Shown piece after piece: positions 45,908-53,962 of a stretch of DNA of 64,000 nt (positions are counted from its first letter, which is position 1; every line of letters begins with the position of its first letter). The stretch is from Salinicola corii (GTDB lineage Bacteria > Pseudomonadota > Gammaproteobacteria > Pseudomonadales > Halomonadaceae). A program made the translations under genes and the position numbers. The notes under the pieces are model-generated. The model was not told the origin of the DNA and ran no database searches. It saw only the letters and a program-made list of their open reading frames with translations. The stretch covers positions 372,001 to 436,000 of the forward strand of contig NZ_VTPX01000001.1 of NCBI RefSeq assembly GCF_008298015.1, read 5' to 3'.

Positions 45908-47977
45908 ATGGCTCATGAAGCCCTGTTCAAACCGATCCAGATCGGCAAGTTGACCATCCGCAACCGCGTGGTGAGCACCGCTCACGCCGAGGTCCACGCC
46001 ACCGACGGCGGCATGACCACGGATCGCTACGTCAAATACTACGAAGAGAAGTCGAAGGGCGGTTGCGGGCTCTGCATCTGCGGCGGCTCCTCGCCGGTCT
46101 CCATCGACAGCCCGCAGCAGTGGTGGAGTTCGGTCAACGTCGCCACCGATCGTATCATTCCCCACTTCCAGAATCTTGCCGACGCTGTGCACAAGCACGG
46201 CGGCAAGATCATGATCCAGATCACCCACATGGGGCGGCGCTCGCGCTGGGACGGCCACAACTGGTCGACGCTGCTGTCGCCGTCGGGCATCCGTGAGCCG
46301 GTTCACCGCGCCACCTGCAAGACCATCGAGGAGGAGGAGATCTGGCGCATCATCGGTGATTTCGCCCAGGGGGCGCGGCGGGTCAAGGAGGGCGGTCTCG
46401 ACGGCTGCGAACTCTCCGCGGTCCACCAGCATCTGATCGACCAGTTCTGGAGCCCGCGGGTCAACAAGCGCACCGACCAGTGGGGCGGCAGCTTCGAGAA
46501 TCGCATGCGCTTCGGCATGGAGGTGCTCAAGGCGGTGCGTGCCGAAGTGGGCGACGACTTCTGCGTCGGCATGCGCATCTGCGGCGACGAGTTCCACCCC
46601 GACGGTCTGTCGCACGACGACATGAAGCAGATCGCCGCCTACTACGATGCCACCGGCATGGTCGATTTCTTCGGCGTCATCGGCTCGGGCTGCGACACTC
46701 ACGACACGCTCGCCAACGTCATCCCCAACATGTCCTATCCGCCGGAACCGTTCCTGCACCTGGCGGCGGGTATCAAGGAGGTGGTCTCGGCTCCGGTCAT
46801 CCATGCCCAGAACATCAAGGACCCGACCCAGGCCGAGCGCATCCTCGAGGGCGGCTACGTCGATCTGGTAGGGATGACACGGGCCCATATCGCCGATCCC
46901 CACATCATCGCCAAGATCAAGGCGGGTCAGACCGACCAGATCCGCCAGTGCGTCGGCGCCAACTACTGCATCGACCGCCAGTATCAGGGGCTCGACGTGC
47001 TCTGCATCCAGAATGCGGCGACCTCGCGGGAGTACATGGGACTGCCGCACATCATCGAGAAGAGCGCCGGGCCCAAGCGCCGCGTGGTGGTTGTCGGCGG
47101 CGGCCCCGGAGGCATGGAGGCAGCGCGCGTGGCGGCGGAGCGCGGCCACGACGTCACCCTGATCGAAGCCCAGCCCCAGCTTGGCGGCCAGATCACCCTT
47201 GCCGCGCGGGCACCGCAGCGCGACCAGATCGCCGGCATCACCCGCTGGTACGAGATGGAACTGGCGCGCCTCGGGGTCGATGTCCAGCTCGAGACCCGCG
47301 CCGACGATTCGGTGGTGCGCGACCTGCAGCCGGACGTAGTGGTGCTGGCCAACGGCGGCCATCCGTTCCTCGAGCAGGTGCCCGAGTGGGGCTACTCGGA
47401 CAATCCTGAGGAGAGCCTGGTGGTCAGCAGCTGGGACATCCTCGGCGGCAAGGTCGAGCCGGGCAAGAACGTGCTGGTCTACGACACCATGTGCGAGTTC
47501 AGCGGCATGTCCACCGCCGACTATCTCGCCAGCAAGGGCTCGACGGTGGAGATCGTCACCGACGACACCAAGCCCGGCGTGGCGATCGGCGGCACCACCT
47601 TCCCGACCTACTACCGCAGCCTCTATCAGCAGTCGGTGGTGATGACCGGCGACCTGGGGCTGCACAAGGTCTATCGCGAGGGCGACAAGCTGGTGGCGCT
47701 GTTCGAGAACGAATACACCGGCGAGCACGAGGAGCGGGTGGTCGATCAGGTGGTGATCGAGAACGGCGTGCGTCCGGACGAGTCGCTCTACTACGCGCTC
47801 AAGGAGCGTTCGCGCAACAAGGGCCAGATCGATCTCGAGGCGCTCTACGCGGCGACGGCGCAGCCGACCCTGGCCGAGAGCGGCGATTTCGCGCTGTTCC
47901 GGATCGGTGACTGCGTGGCGCAGCGCAATACGCATGCGGCGATCTATGATGCGCTCCGCCTCTGCAAGGATCTGTGA
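45908..47977 (+). CDS. dgcA: Dimethylglycine demethylase subunit DgcA
   Basis: A 689-aa protein of the NADH:flavin oxidoreductase/2,4-dienoyl-CoA reductase-like class. It has an N-terminal Old-Yellow-Enzyme TIM barrel (KPIQIGKLTIRNRVVSTA, MIQITHMGRRSRW, FGMEVLKAVRAEVGDDF), a 4Fe-4S cluster region (QCVGANYCIDRQYQGLDVLC) and a C-terminal pyridine-nucleotide domain (RVVVVGGGPGGMEAARVA). Together with DgcB it demethylates dimethylglycine to sarcosine, giving formaldehyde-equivalents and electrons. GAGGAG precedes the ATG. It is the centre of the betaine operon. Confidence 0.95.
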   Translation: MAHEALFKPIQIGKLTIRNRVVSTAHAEVHATDGGMTTDRYVKYYEEKSKGGCGLCICGGSSPVSIDSPQQWWSSVNVATDRIIPHFQNLADAVHKHGGKIMIQITHMGRRSRWDGHNWSTLLSPSGIREPVHRATCKTIEEEEIWRIIGDFAQGARRVKEGGLDGCELSAVHQHLIDQFWSPRVNKRTDQWGGSFENRMRFGMEVLKAVRAEVGDDFCVGMRICGDEFHPDGLSHDDMKQIAAYYDATGMVDFFGVIGSGCDTHDTLANVIPNMSYPPEPFLHLAAGIKEVVSAPVIHAQNIKDPTQAERILEGGYVDLVGMTRAHIADPHIIAKIKAGQTDQIRQCVGANYCIDRQYQGLDVLCIQNAATSREYMGLPHIIEKSAGPKRRVVVVGGGPGGMEAARVAAERGHDVTLIEAQPQLGGQITLAARAPQRDQIAGITRWYEMELARLGVDVQLETRADDSVVRDLQPDVVVLANGGHPFLEQVPEWGYSDNPEESLVVSSWDILGGKVEPGKNVLVYDTMCEFSGMSTADYLASKGSTVEIVTDDTKPGVAIGGTTFPTYYRSLYQQSVVMTGDLGLHKVYREGDKLVALFENEYTGEHEERVVDQVVIENGVRPDESLYYALKERSRNKGQIDLEALYAATAQPTLAESGDFALFRIGDCVAQRNTHAAIYDALRLCKDL

Positions 47978-47988
47978 GGGGAACGGAC

Positions 47989-48060
47989 TGCGCTCGACGA
48001 TACGGCGTTGAATCCCTCTTCGCCATGCTTATGGACAAACACGTCCACTCCGCTGGCTCC
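47989..48060 (+). repeat. 72-bp intergenic repeat, copy 2
   Basis: Second copy of the element at 45048-45119, in the 216-bp gap between dgcA and dgcB. It has the same start (TGCGCTCG) and 41-bp core. On the minus strand both cores read as an open stretch GASGV(D/N)VFVH(K/E)HG. Confidence 0.8.
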
Positions 48061-48193
48061 TCGGCATTCGCCTGGGCTACGCGCCCCGGTCATGCCATCG
48101 CTCGTAGCCGTTCCATAGCGAAGGTGGGCGGCAGGACATCGCTGGCTGAAAGCGTCGATATGACCGATACAGCGACTTTTTCGGAGAAGCACC

Positions 48194-50191
48194 ATGTTGC
48201 AGACGCTACTCCCCATTCTGATCTTTGCCGCGCTGGCGGTGGGTGCGGCGGGCGCGGTGCGTCGCACCCGGCTGTGGCGCCAGGGGCGGCGCACGCCGAT
48301 GCGGTGGCATCGGCTCGCGCTGATGCCCAAGCGCTATCTCAACGACCTGCACCATGTCGTTGCTCGCGACAAGGCGATCGCGCACACCCACGTGGCCACC
48401 GCCGGCGGCTATGTCGCGGCCATGGCGCTGGCGCTGGTGGTGCATGGATTCGGCTGGCGCAATCCGATTCTGGGCGGGCTGCTGCTGGCGGCGAGCCTGG
48501 TCATGTTCATGGGCACCATTGCGGTAAACCTGCGCCGGGTGAATCCGCCGGCCAAGCTATCCAAGGGGCCGTGGCAGCGCCTCTCCAAGAGCCTGATCGC
48601 CTACTCGGTGGGCATGTTCCTGGTGAGTCTACCGCTGGTCGGAGTAGCGCCGACCGTGCTCGGCGGCGGGGTACTGGCGATCGTGCTCGCGGCCGTGCTG
48701 GTCTGGGGCTTGCTGGAAATGGTGGTCGGCATGGGCTGGGGCGGGCCGATGAAGCACGCCTTCGCCGGCTCTTTCCATCTGGCCTTCCACCGGCGCCCCG
48801 AGCGGTTCGATGACAACCATCCGGACGCGTCCCCGAAAAAGACACATGACGTCCATCGCGGCAGCCGCTCCACCGCGCTCTTCCCGCTGGACCTCACGGC
48901 GAAGACGCTGGGCGTGGAGAAGCCCGCCGATTTCCAATGGGAGCAGCTGCTCGGGTTCGATGCCTGCGTCCAGTGCGGCCGCTGCCAGAGCGTCTGCCCG
49001 GCCTACGCTGCCGGCCAGCCGCTCAACCCCAAGAAGCTGATCCAGGACATGGTCGTGGGCATGGCCGGCGGCAGCGATTCCCGCTACGCCGGCTCCGGCT
49101 ATCCCGGCATCGAGGTCGGCAAGCACCATGGCGGTCCCTCTGATGCCATCGTGCCGCAACTGGTCGAGGCGCAGACGCTGTGGGCCTGCACCACCTGCCG
49201 CGCCTGTGTCGAGGAGTGCCCGATGATGATCGAGCACGTCGATGCCATCGTCGACATGCGCCGTTTCATCACACTGGAGCGGGGCGAGACCCCGGAGAAG
49301 GGCGCGGTGGCGATCGACAACCTGATCGCCACCGACAACCCCGGTGGGCTCGACAACGCTTCGCGCCTCGACTGGGCGGCGGATCTCGAGCTGCCGCGCA
49401 TCCAGGATCGCCCCGAGGGGGTCGACGTGTTGCTGTGGCTCGGCGACGGCGCCTTCGACATGCGCAACCAGCGCACCCTGCGCTCGCTGGTCAAGATCCT
49501 GCGCGCCGGCGACGTCGATTTCGCCGTGCTCGGCGAGGAGGAGCGCGACAGCGGTGATGTCGCCCGACGGCTCGGCGACGAGGCCACCTTCCAGCGCCTC
49601 GCCGAACGCAATATCGCCACGCTTTCGCACTATCGCTTCGCGCGCATCGTCACCGCCGACCCGCACAGCTTCCACGTGCTGGGCCGCGAATACGGCGCCT
49701 TCGGCGGCGACTACGTGGTCAAGCACCACTCCACCTTCATCGCCGAGCTGTTCGATGGCGGGCGCATCAGCGTGACAGCCCCGGCCCAGGCGGAGAGCGT
49801 TACCTATCACGACCCCTGCTATCTGGGCCGTTACAACGGTGAATTCGCCGCGCCGCGCCAGGTGCTTGCCGCCCTCGGGCTGGAAGTCGCCGAGATGGAG
49901 CGCTCCGGCTACCGCTCGCGCTGCTGTGGCGGTGGCGGTGGTGCTGCGCTCTCCGACGTGCCCGGCCGCGCGCGTATCCCCGATATGCGCATGGAGGACG
50001 TGCGCGAGACCGGGGCGACCACTGTCGCCGTGGCCTGCCCGCAGTGCACCGCGATGCTCGAAGGCGTGGTCGAACCGCGCCCGCGCATTCGCGATCTCGC
50101 CGAGATGGTCGCCGACGCGCTGGTCGAGCCGACAGCGGCGATGAACGCCACCAGCGCGCCAAGCCAAAGCCGCGAGGAGGAACCGGCATGA
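48194..50191 (+). CDS. dgcB: Dimethylglycine demethylase subunit DgcB (Fe-S/CCG protein)
   Basis: A 665-aa protein. N-terminal membrane helices (residues 5-25 and 75-170) are followed by two 4Fe-4S motifs CVQCGRCQSVCP (residues 256-267) and CTTCRACVEECP (331-342) and a heterodisulfide-reductase-like CCG domain with HDPCYLGRY and SRCCGGGGGAA near the C-terminus. It passes electrons from DgcA to the membrane pool or ETF. It ends 4 nt into etfA (ATGA overlap), so translation is coupled. Confidence 0.94.
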   Translation: MLQTLLPILIFAALAVGAAGAVRRTRLWRQGRRTPMRWHRLALMPKRYLNDLHHVVARDKAIAHTHVATAGGYVAAMALALVVHGFGWRNPILGGLLLAASLVMFMGTIAVNLRRVNPPAKLSKGPWQRLSKSLIAYSVGMFLVSLPLVGVAPTVLGGGVLAIVLAAVLVWGLLEMVVGMGWGGPMKHAFAGSFHLAFHRRPERFDDNHPDASPKKTHDVHRGSRSTALFPLDLTAKTLGVEKPADFQWEQLLGFDACVQCGRCQSVCPAYAAGQPLNPKKLIQDMVVGMAGGSDSRYAGSGYPGIEVGKHHGGPSDAIVPQLVEAQTLWACTTCRACVEECPMMIEHVDAIVDMRRFITLERGETPEKGAVAIDNLIATDNPGGLDNASRLDWAADLELPRIQDRPEGVDVLLWLGDGAFDMRNQRTLRSLVKILRAGDVDFAVLGEEERDSGDVARRLGDEATFQRLAERNIATLSHYRFARIVTADPHSFHVLGREYGAFGGDYVVKHHSTFIAELFDGGRISVTAPAQAESVTYHDPCYLGRYNGEFAAPRQVLAALGLEVAEMERSGYRSRCCGGGGGAALSDVPGRARIPDMRMEDVRETGATTVAVACPQCTAMLEGVVEPRPRIRDLAEMVADALVEPTAAMNATSAPSQSREEEPA

Positions 50192-51507
50192 GTGTCCGAC
50201 GACTCGACCCCCACGCCGAGCGCGCCCGGCGTAACCGTCTGCACCCGCGCCACCACGAGTTCGCCCGGCCGGCGTGGCGCTGGACCAGTGCCGACGGCGT
50301 GACGCGCATCAATCCGCATGCCCTCGGCGCGATCGGCCCCAACGGCATCAAGCGCATCGATCGCAGCGGCGCTGCGGTGGAGGCGAGCCCCGCGGGGGGC
50401 GCGTCGACGAGTGCGGAACCGGCGCGGCGTCAGATCGTTATCGATCAGCCGGTGGGCCATGTCGTGGTGGTGCCGGAGTTGCCGGAAGGGCGGCTCAACG
50501 ATCACGACCGCGACCTGTTCGGCCTCGCCCGGCAGCTCGCCGACGGCCATGACCTGGCGGTGACGGCGGTGACCTTCCTCAGCGGTGTCTCCGGGTTCGA
50601 GGACGCCGGTGCTGACCGCGTCGTCGATCTCTCCGCCATGGTGACCGAAGGCTACGACCCGGAGCCGCGCCTGGCGGCGCTTGTCGACGTCGAAGCGGCG
50701 CTTTCGCCCCGGCACTGGATCTTCGCCGATTCGCTGCCGGATGGCGGCGATCTCGGGCGGCGGCTGGCAGCGCGTCTCCTGCCTCAGAGCGCGAGTCAGG
50801 GCGCGAACGCTAGCGTGGGCGATGCCCGCCCGGCGACCCGGGTCTGGCAGCTCAGTGAGGGCAAAACGCTCTCCCGCGCAGGGGACCGTCAGGACATCCT
50901 GCGCGACGTCGCCCGGGTGCTGCTGGCGCTGCCCGAATGTGCCGAACCGGTCAGCGAGACGCGTCACGAGGCGCGGGTCATCGAGCTGGCGACGATGGGC
51001 GGGGAGCTCTCGTCGGCAGCAAACGAAGCGCCGGCGTCCGGGGTCATCGACCGTGGCCGGGTCGCCGTCGACCCCCAGGAGATCCCGCTGGCCCAGGCGC
51101 CGTTCATTCTCTCCGCCGGCCGCGGCATCAGCGACTGGGAAGGCTACCACCACGCCGCCCGGGTGTTGGGGGCCAGCGAAGGCGCCTCGCGGGTGGCAGT
51201 GGATGACGGCTACATGCCGCGTTCGCGCCAGGTCGGCGCCACCGGCACCTTCGTCACCGCGAGCTGCTATGTCGCAGTGGGCATCTCCGGGGCGGTGCAG
51301 CATCTGCAGGGGATCGCCAAGTGCCAGCGGGTGATCGCGATCAACAACGACCCGAGCTGCGACATGGTCAAGCGCGCCGACCTGGCGCTGATCGCCGACG
51401 GCGACGCGGTGCTGGCGGCGGTCTGCGAGCGCCTCGGCCAGCCGCGAGACCAAACTGGTTCGGACGGGTCTTGGACGGACGAGGAGTCGCGACATGCCGC
51501 AGCCTGA
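50188..51507 (+). CDS. etfA: Electron-transfer flavoprotein alpha subunit of the dgc operon
   Basis: A 439-aa protein, longer than ordinary EtfA (about 310 aa). The C-terminal FAD domain is typical: GRGISDWEGYHHAARVLG, PRSRQVGATGTFVT, AINNDPSCDMVKRADLA. The N-terminal 90 residues are an additional Arg- and Ala-rich segment. Its start overlaps the dgcB stop (ATGA). It is the alpha partner of the next gene and is the counterpart of PA5400. It accepts electrons from demethylation and passes them to the respiratory chain. Confidence 0.9.
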   Translation: MSVRRLDPHAERARRNRLHPRHHEFARPAWRWTSADGVTRINPHALGAIGPNGIKRIDRSGAAVEASPAGGASTSAEPARRQIVIDQPVGHVVVVPELPEGRLNDHDRDLFGLARQLADGHDLAVTAVTFLSGVSGFEDAGADRVVDLSAMVTEGYDPEPRLAALVDVEAALSPRHWIFADSLPDGGDLGRRLAARLLPQSASQGANASVGDARPATRVWQLSEGKTLSRAGDRQDILRDVARVLLALPECAEPVSETRHEARVIELATMGGELSSAANEAPASGVIDRGRVAVDPQEIPLAQAPFILSAGRGISDWEGYHHAARVLGASEGASRVAVDDGYMPRSRQVGATGTFVTASCYVAVGISGAVQHLQGIAKCQRVIAINNDPSCDMVKRADLALIADGDAVLAAVCERLGQPRDQTGSDGSWTDEESRHAAA

Positions 51508-52363
51508 ACCCCAAGCCGCAGCGGGAACGCCCCATGACGTGAAGACCGCGGTGCTGGTGTCGAGCGGCCGCCACCCGGTCTCTGGGCGCGCCGGGCGCGC
51601 CCGCGAGGATGCCCGTGCCGTCGAGATGGGCCTGTCGCTGGTCGGCGCCGATCTCTCGCTGGTCCATGCCGGCGACCCGGAGCAGGCTTCGCTGCGGGAG
51701 TGTCTGGAAGGGTATCTGGGGATGTATCATGGCCTCGACGACGATCGCGACGGGCAGCTGTCGCTGCTGCCGCTGCGTGCCGGCGAGGATGCGTTACCGC
51801 TGCTGGCGGCGTGGCTCGAGCGCAGCGGCGTGAGACTGGCGTTGACCGGCCAGCGCGCCGAATGTGGCGAGGGTTCGGGCATGGTGGGGTATCTGCTCGC
51901 CGAGCGGCTGGGCTGGGCGATCGCCACCGGCGTTGCCGCCATCGAACGCTGCGACGCGGAGAGCGTGACGGTGCTGCAGGCGCTGCCCCAAGGCCAGCGC
52001 CGGCGACTCGAAATCCGCCTGCCGTGTCTGATCGCGGTGGACGCTGTCGCCGAGGCGCCACGTCAGAGCGCCTTCGGCCCGGCGCGGCGCGGGCGCATCG
52101 AGACCGTCGACGATCTGCTGCCCGCGGACGAATCGCGCCTCGACACCGGCAGCGCCGACTGGCAGTGGCAGCCGGCACGGGCGCGGCCCAAGCGGCTCAA
52201 GGTGGTGAAATCCACCAATGCGCGGGACCGTTTCAAGGCCGCCGCGGCCAAGTCCTCCGCGTCCGGTGGTCAGGTGCTGACCGATCTCTCGCCGGAGGAG
52301 GCCGCCGAGAAGCTGATCGATTATCTGCGGGCGGAAAAGATCCTCGCGCAGGATGATCAGTAG
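51494..52363 (+). CDS. etfB: Electron-transfer flavoprotein beta subunit of the dgc operon
   Basis: A 289-aa EtfB-type subunit. It contains VLVSSGRHPVSGRAGRARED near the start, LTGQRAECGEGSGMVGYLLA (the AMP/FAD-side loop) and LTDLSPEEAAEKLIDYLRAE at the end. It overlaps etfA by 14 nt, with GGAGTCGC as its ribosome-binding site. It is a divergent member of the family and is the counterpart of PA5401. This gene ends the visible operon; no terminator could be identified. Confidence 0.9.
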   Translation: MPQPEPQAAAGTPHDVKTAVLVSSGRHPVSGRAGRAREDARAVEMGLSLVGADLSLVHAGDPEQASLRECLEGYLGMYHGLDDDRDGQLSLLPLRAGEDALPLLAAWLERSGVRLALTGQRAECGEGSGMVGYLLAERLGWAIATGVAAIERCDAESVTVLQALPQGQRRRLEIRLPCLIAVDAVAEAPRQSAFGPARRGRIETVDDLLPADESRLDTGSADWQWQPARARPKRLKVVKSTNARDRFKAAAAKSSASGGQVLTDLSPEEAAEKLIDYLRAEKILAQDDQ

Positions 52364-52794
52364 TCCATCAGATGGGGTACGACGCGTGCCGGATCGACGG
52401 CATGAAGGCGACCGTCGCGAAAATGCTCGGCGCGACGAGCGGTATAAAGCCCGTACGGCAGGACGCCGGCAGCATCATCGGCGTCAGATTGTCCAGAATC
52501 AGATGAGATCGTCCCGATAGGCAAAGGCAACTGCGTGGGTCGTCGGTAGCCTGGGGGTTCACGCTGCCAGCACCGCGAGCGGCAGGTGTGCCAGGTGCCA
52601 AAGACGGGGGAGCGAAGAGCGATCTCGAGCATGCGTCCCCATGAGTGACACCAAACTTCCTGAAACCGACATGGCGACGTTTCGGGTATCGACGACGCCT
52701 GTCACGATGCGATAGATAATAGAACGCGCGGCCGGCTCGATAGCCATGCCTTGGTCGCGGCATGCACGGCAACAATGTCGAACGGAGGTGGATC
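52364..52794. other. 431-bp stretch without a supported gene
   Basis: Open frames exist on the minus strand (for example one reading ...LPYGLYTARRAEHF... up to the etfB end), but none has a convincing start or recognisable domain. It may contain decayed remnants. No repeats or strong terminators were seen. Confidence 0.4.
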
Positions 52795-53040
52795 ATGATG
52801 ATCGTCGATCTCATCGATGGCGAGGACTTTCGTCAACGGCTGGTCTCGCTGGGGGTGCGTATCCCCGAGGAGGCGTGCCCCGAGAGCTGCGCTCGACTGG
52901 CGGCGGGGTGTCATCGCGCGCGAGGCGTCGAGGGTCTGGAGCCCGCCATTCGCGATCTGATGCAGCATACCGACGTGATGCTGCCATCCGTTCGCGAGGC
53001 GATCGAGCGCCATCTGCTGCCCATCTTCGGCAGCCCCTGA
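52795..53040 (+). CDS. Small hypothetical protein, 81 aa
   Basis: Starts at ATG-ATG with GGAGGTGG 7 nt upstream, an excellent ribosome-binding site. The protein (MMIVDLIDGEDFRQRLVSLG...) is soluble and acidic to neutral, with three Cys residues, two of them in CPESC. No family is recognised. It precedes a sugar-isomerase-like gene by 97 nt on the same strand, so they could be co-expressed. Confidence 0.55.
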   Translation: MMIVDLIDGEDFRQRLVSLGVRIPEEACPESCARLAAGCHRARGVEGLEPAIRDLMQHTDVMLPSVREAIERHLLPIFGSP

Positions 53041-53137
53041 GGTTGCGGTCGCGCGCATCGTCGCACCTAGGGTTACGGTGTCGTGGATCCTTGCCTATGC
53101 TGGGAGAGGCAACTGACGCGATACAGGAATCGGCAGC

Positions 53138-53947
53138 ATGGAGATGGGACTCTGCACCTGGACGCTCGGTATCGGCGATCTCGAACTGCTGATGGACAAG
53201 GTGGTCGAGCTGGGGTTCGATGGCGTCCAGATCGACGAGCTTTGGGAGCATGCCTCCCCGGCGGCGATCCGGGACTCACTGGCGCGCAGGGAGCTTGCGC
53301 TGATGGCCGTGGATGCCCGGCGGATCAGCCCGCAGGTCGGGGAAGCGCCGGACGTCGCGCAGGGCTTGGACGCCTATCGTCAGGTCATCGACCGCGCCGC
53401 CGAACTCGAGGCGCCCGTCGTCACGCTGTCGATGCTGTCGCTGTGGATTCGGGGCCACGCCACGCCCTTCGACGCCCTGTCGGCGGCGTGTCGCGAGCTG
53501 GCCGACTATGCCGCCGAGCGGGACATTCGATTGGTCTATGAAGTCGTCAACCGCGACGAAGCGCCGATGATTCACACGGTCGAGGAGGCCAACCGGTTGG
53601 TAGGGCAGGTGGCTAGAGCCAATTTCGGGCTGGTTCTCGACAGCTACCACCTGCATTTCGAAGAGATGGACCCGGTCGCGGCGATCGAGTCGAGCCGCGA
53701 CGCCCTGGCGATCTACCAGGTGTCTGATTCCACGCGCGGCGGTATCGGCAGCGGTGGCGTGGATTTCGAAGCGCAGTTCGACGCACTCGCGCGGATCGGT
53801 TTCGACGGACCGGTGATCATGGAGTGCCTGCCGCCGATGCACGATCCCGTCTTGCCGGTGTCGAGCGAGGGCAACCGCCGCATTCTGGAAGACGAACTCA
53901 TGCGCTCCCGGGAGATCTGGCGCGGCTACGTCCGTGCGCGCCGTTGA
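53138..53947 (+). CDS. Sugar phosphate isomerase/epimerase (AP-endonuclease 2 family TIM barrel)
   Basis: A 269-aa TIM barrel of the xylose-isomerase-like/AP-endonuclease family 2 class (MGLCTWTLGIGDLELLMDKV, LVYEVVNRDEAP, LVLDSYHLHFEEMDPVAAIE, VIMECLPPMHDPVLP). Conserved metal-ligand positions (Glu in YEVVNRDE, Asp-His in DSYHLH, His in PPMHDP, Glu in IMECL) are present. Substrate unknown: inositol, hydroxypyruvate or sugar phosphate are the usual types. It is convergent with fhuB. Confidence 0.8.
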   Translation: MEMGLCTWTLGIGDLELLMDKVVELGFDGVQIDELWEHASPAAIRDSLARRELALMAVDARRISPQVGEAPDVAQGLDAYRQVIDRAAELEAPVVTLSMLSLWIRGHATPFDALSAACRELADYAAERDIRLVYEVVNRDEAPMIHTVEEANRLVGQVARANFGLVLDSYHLHFEEMDPVAAIESSRDALAIYQVSDSTRGGIGSGGVDFEAQFDALARIGFDGPVIMECLPPMHDPVLPVSSEGNRRILEDELMRSREIWRGYVRARR

Positions 53948-53962
53948 GCGCCGATGCGCGCT

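Noticed and set aside
45827-47935. 702-aa open frame on the minus strand
   Set aside because: It lies antisense to dgcA, which is a clear gene with family motifs.
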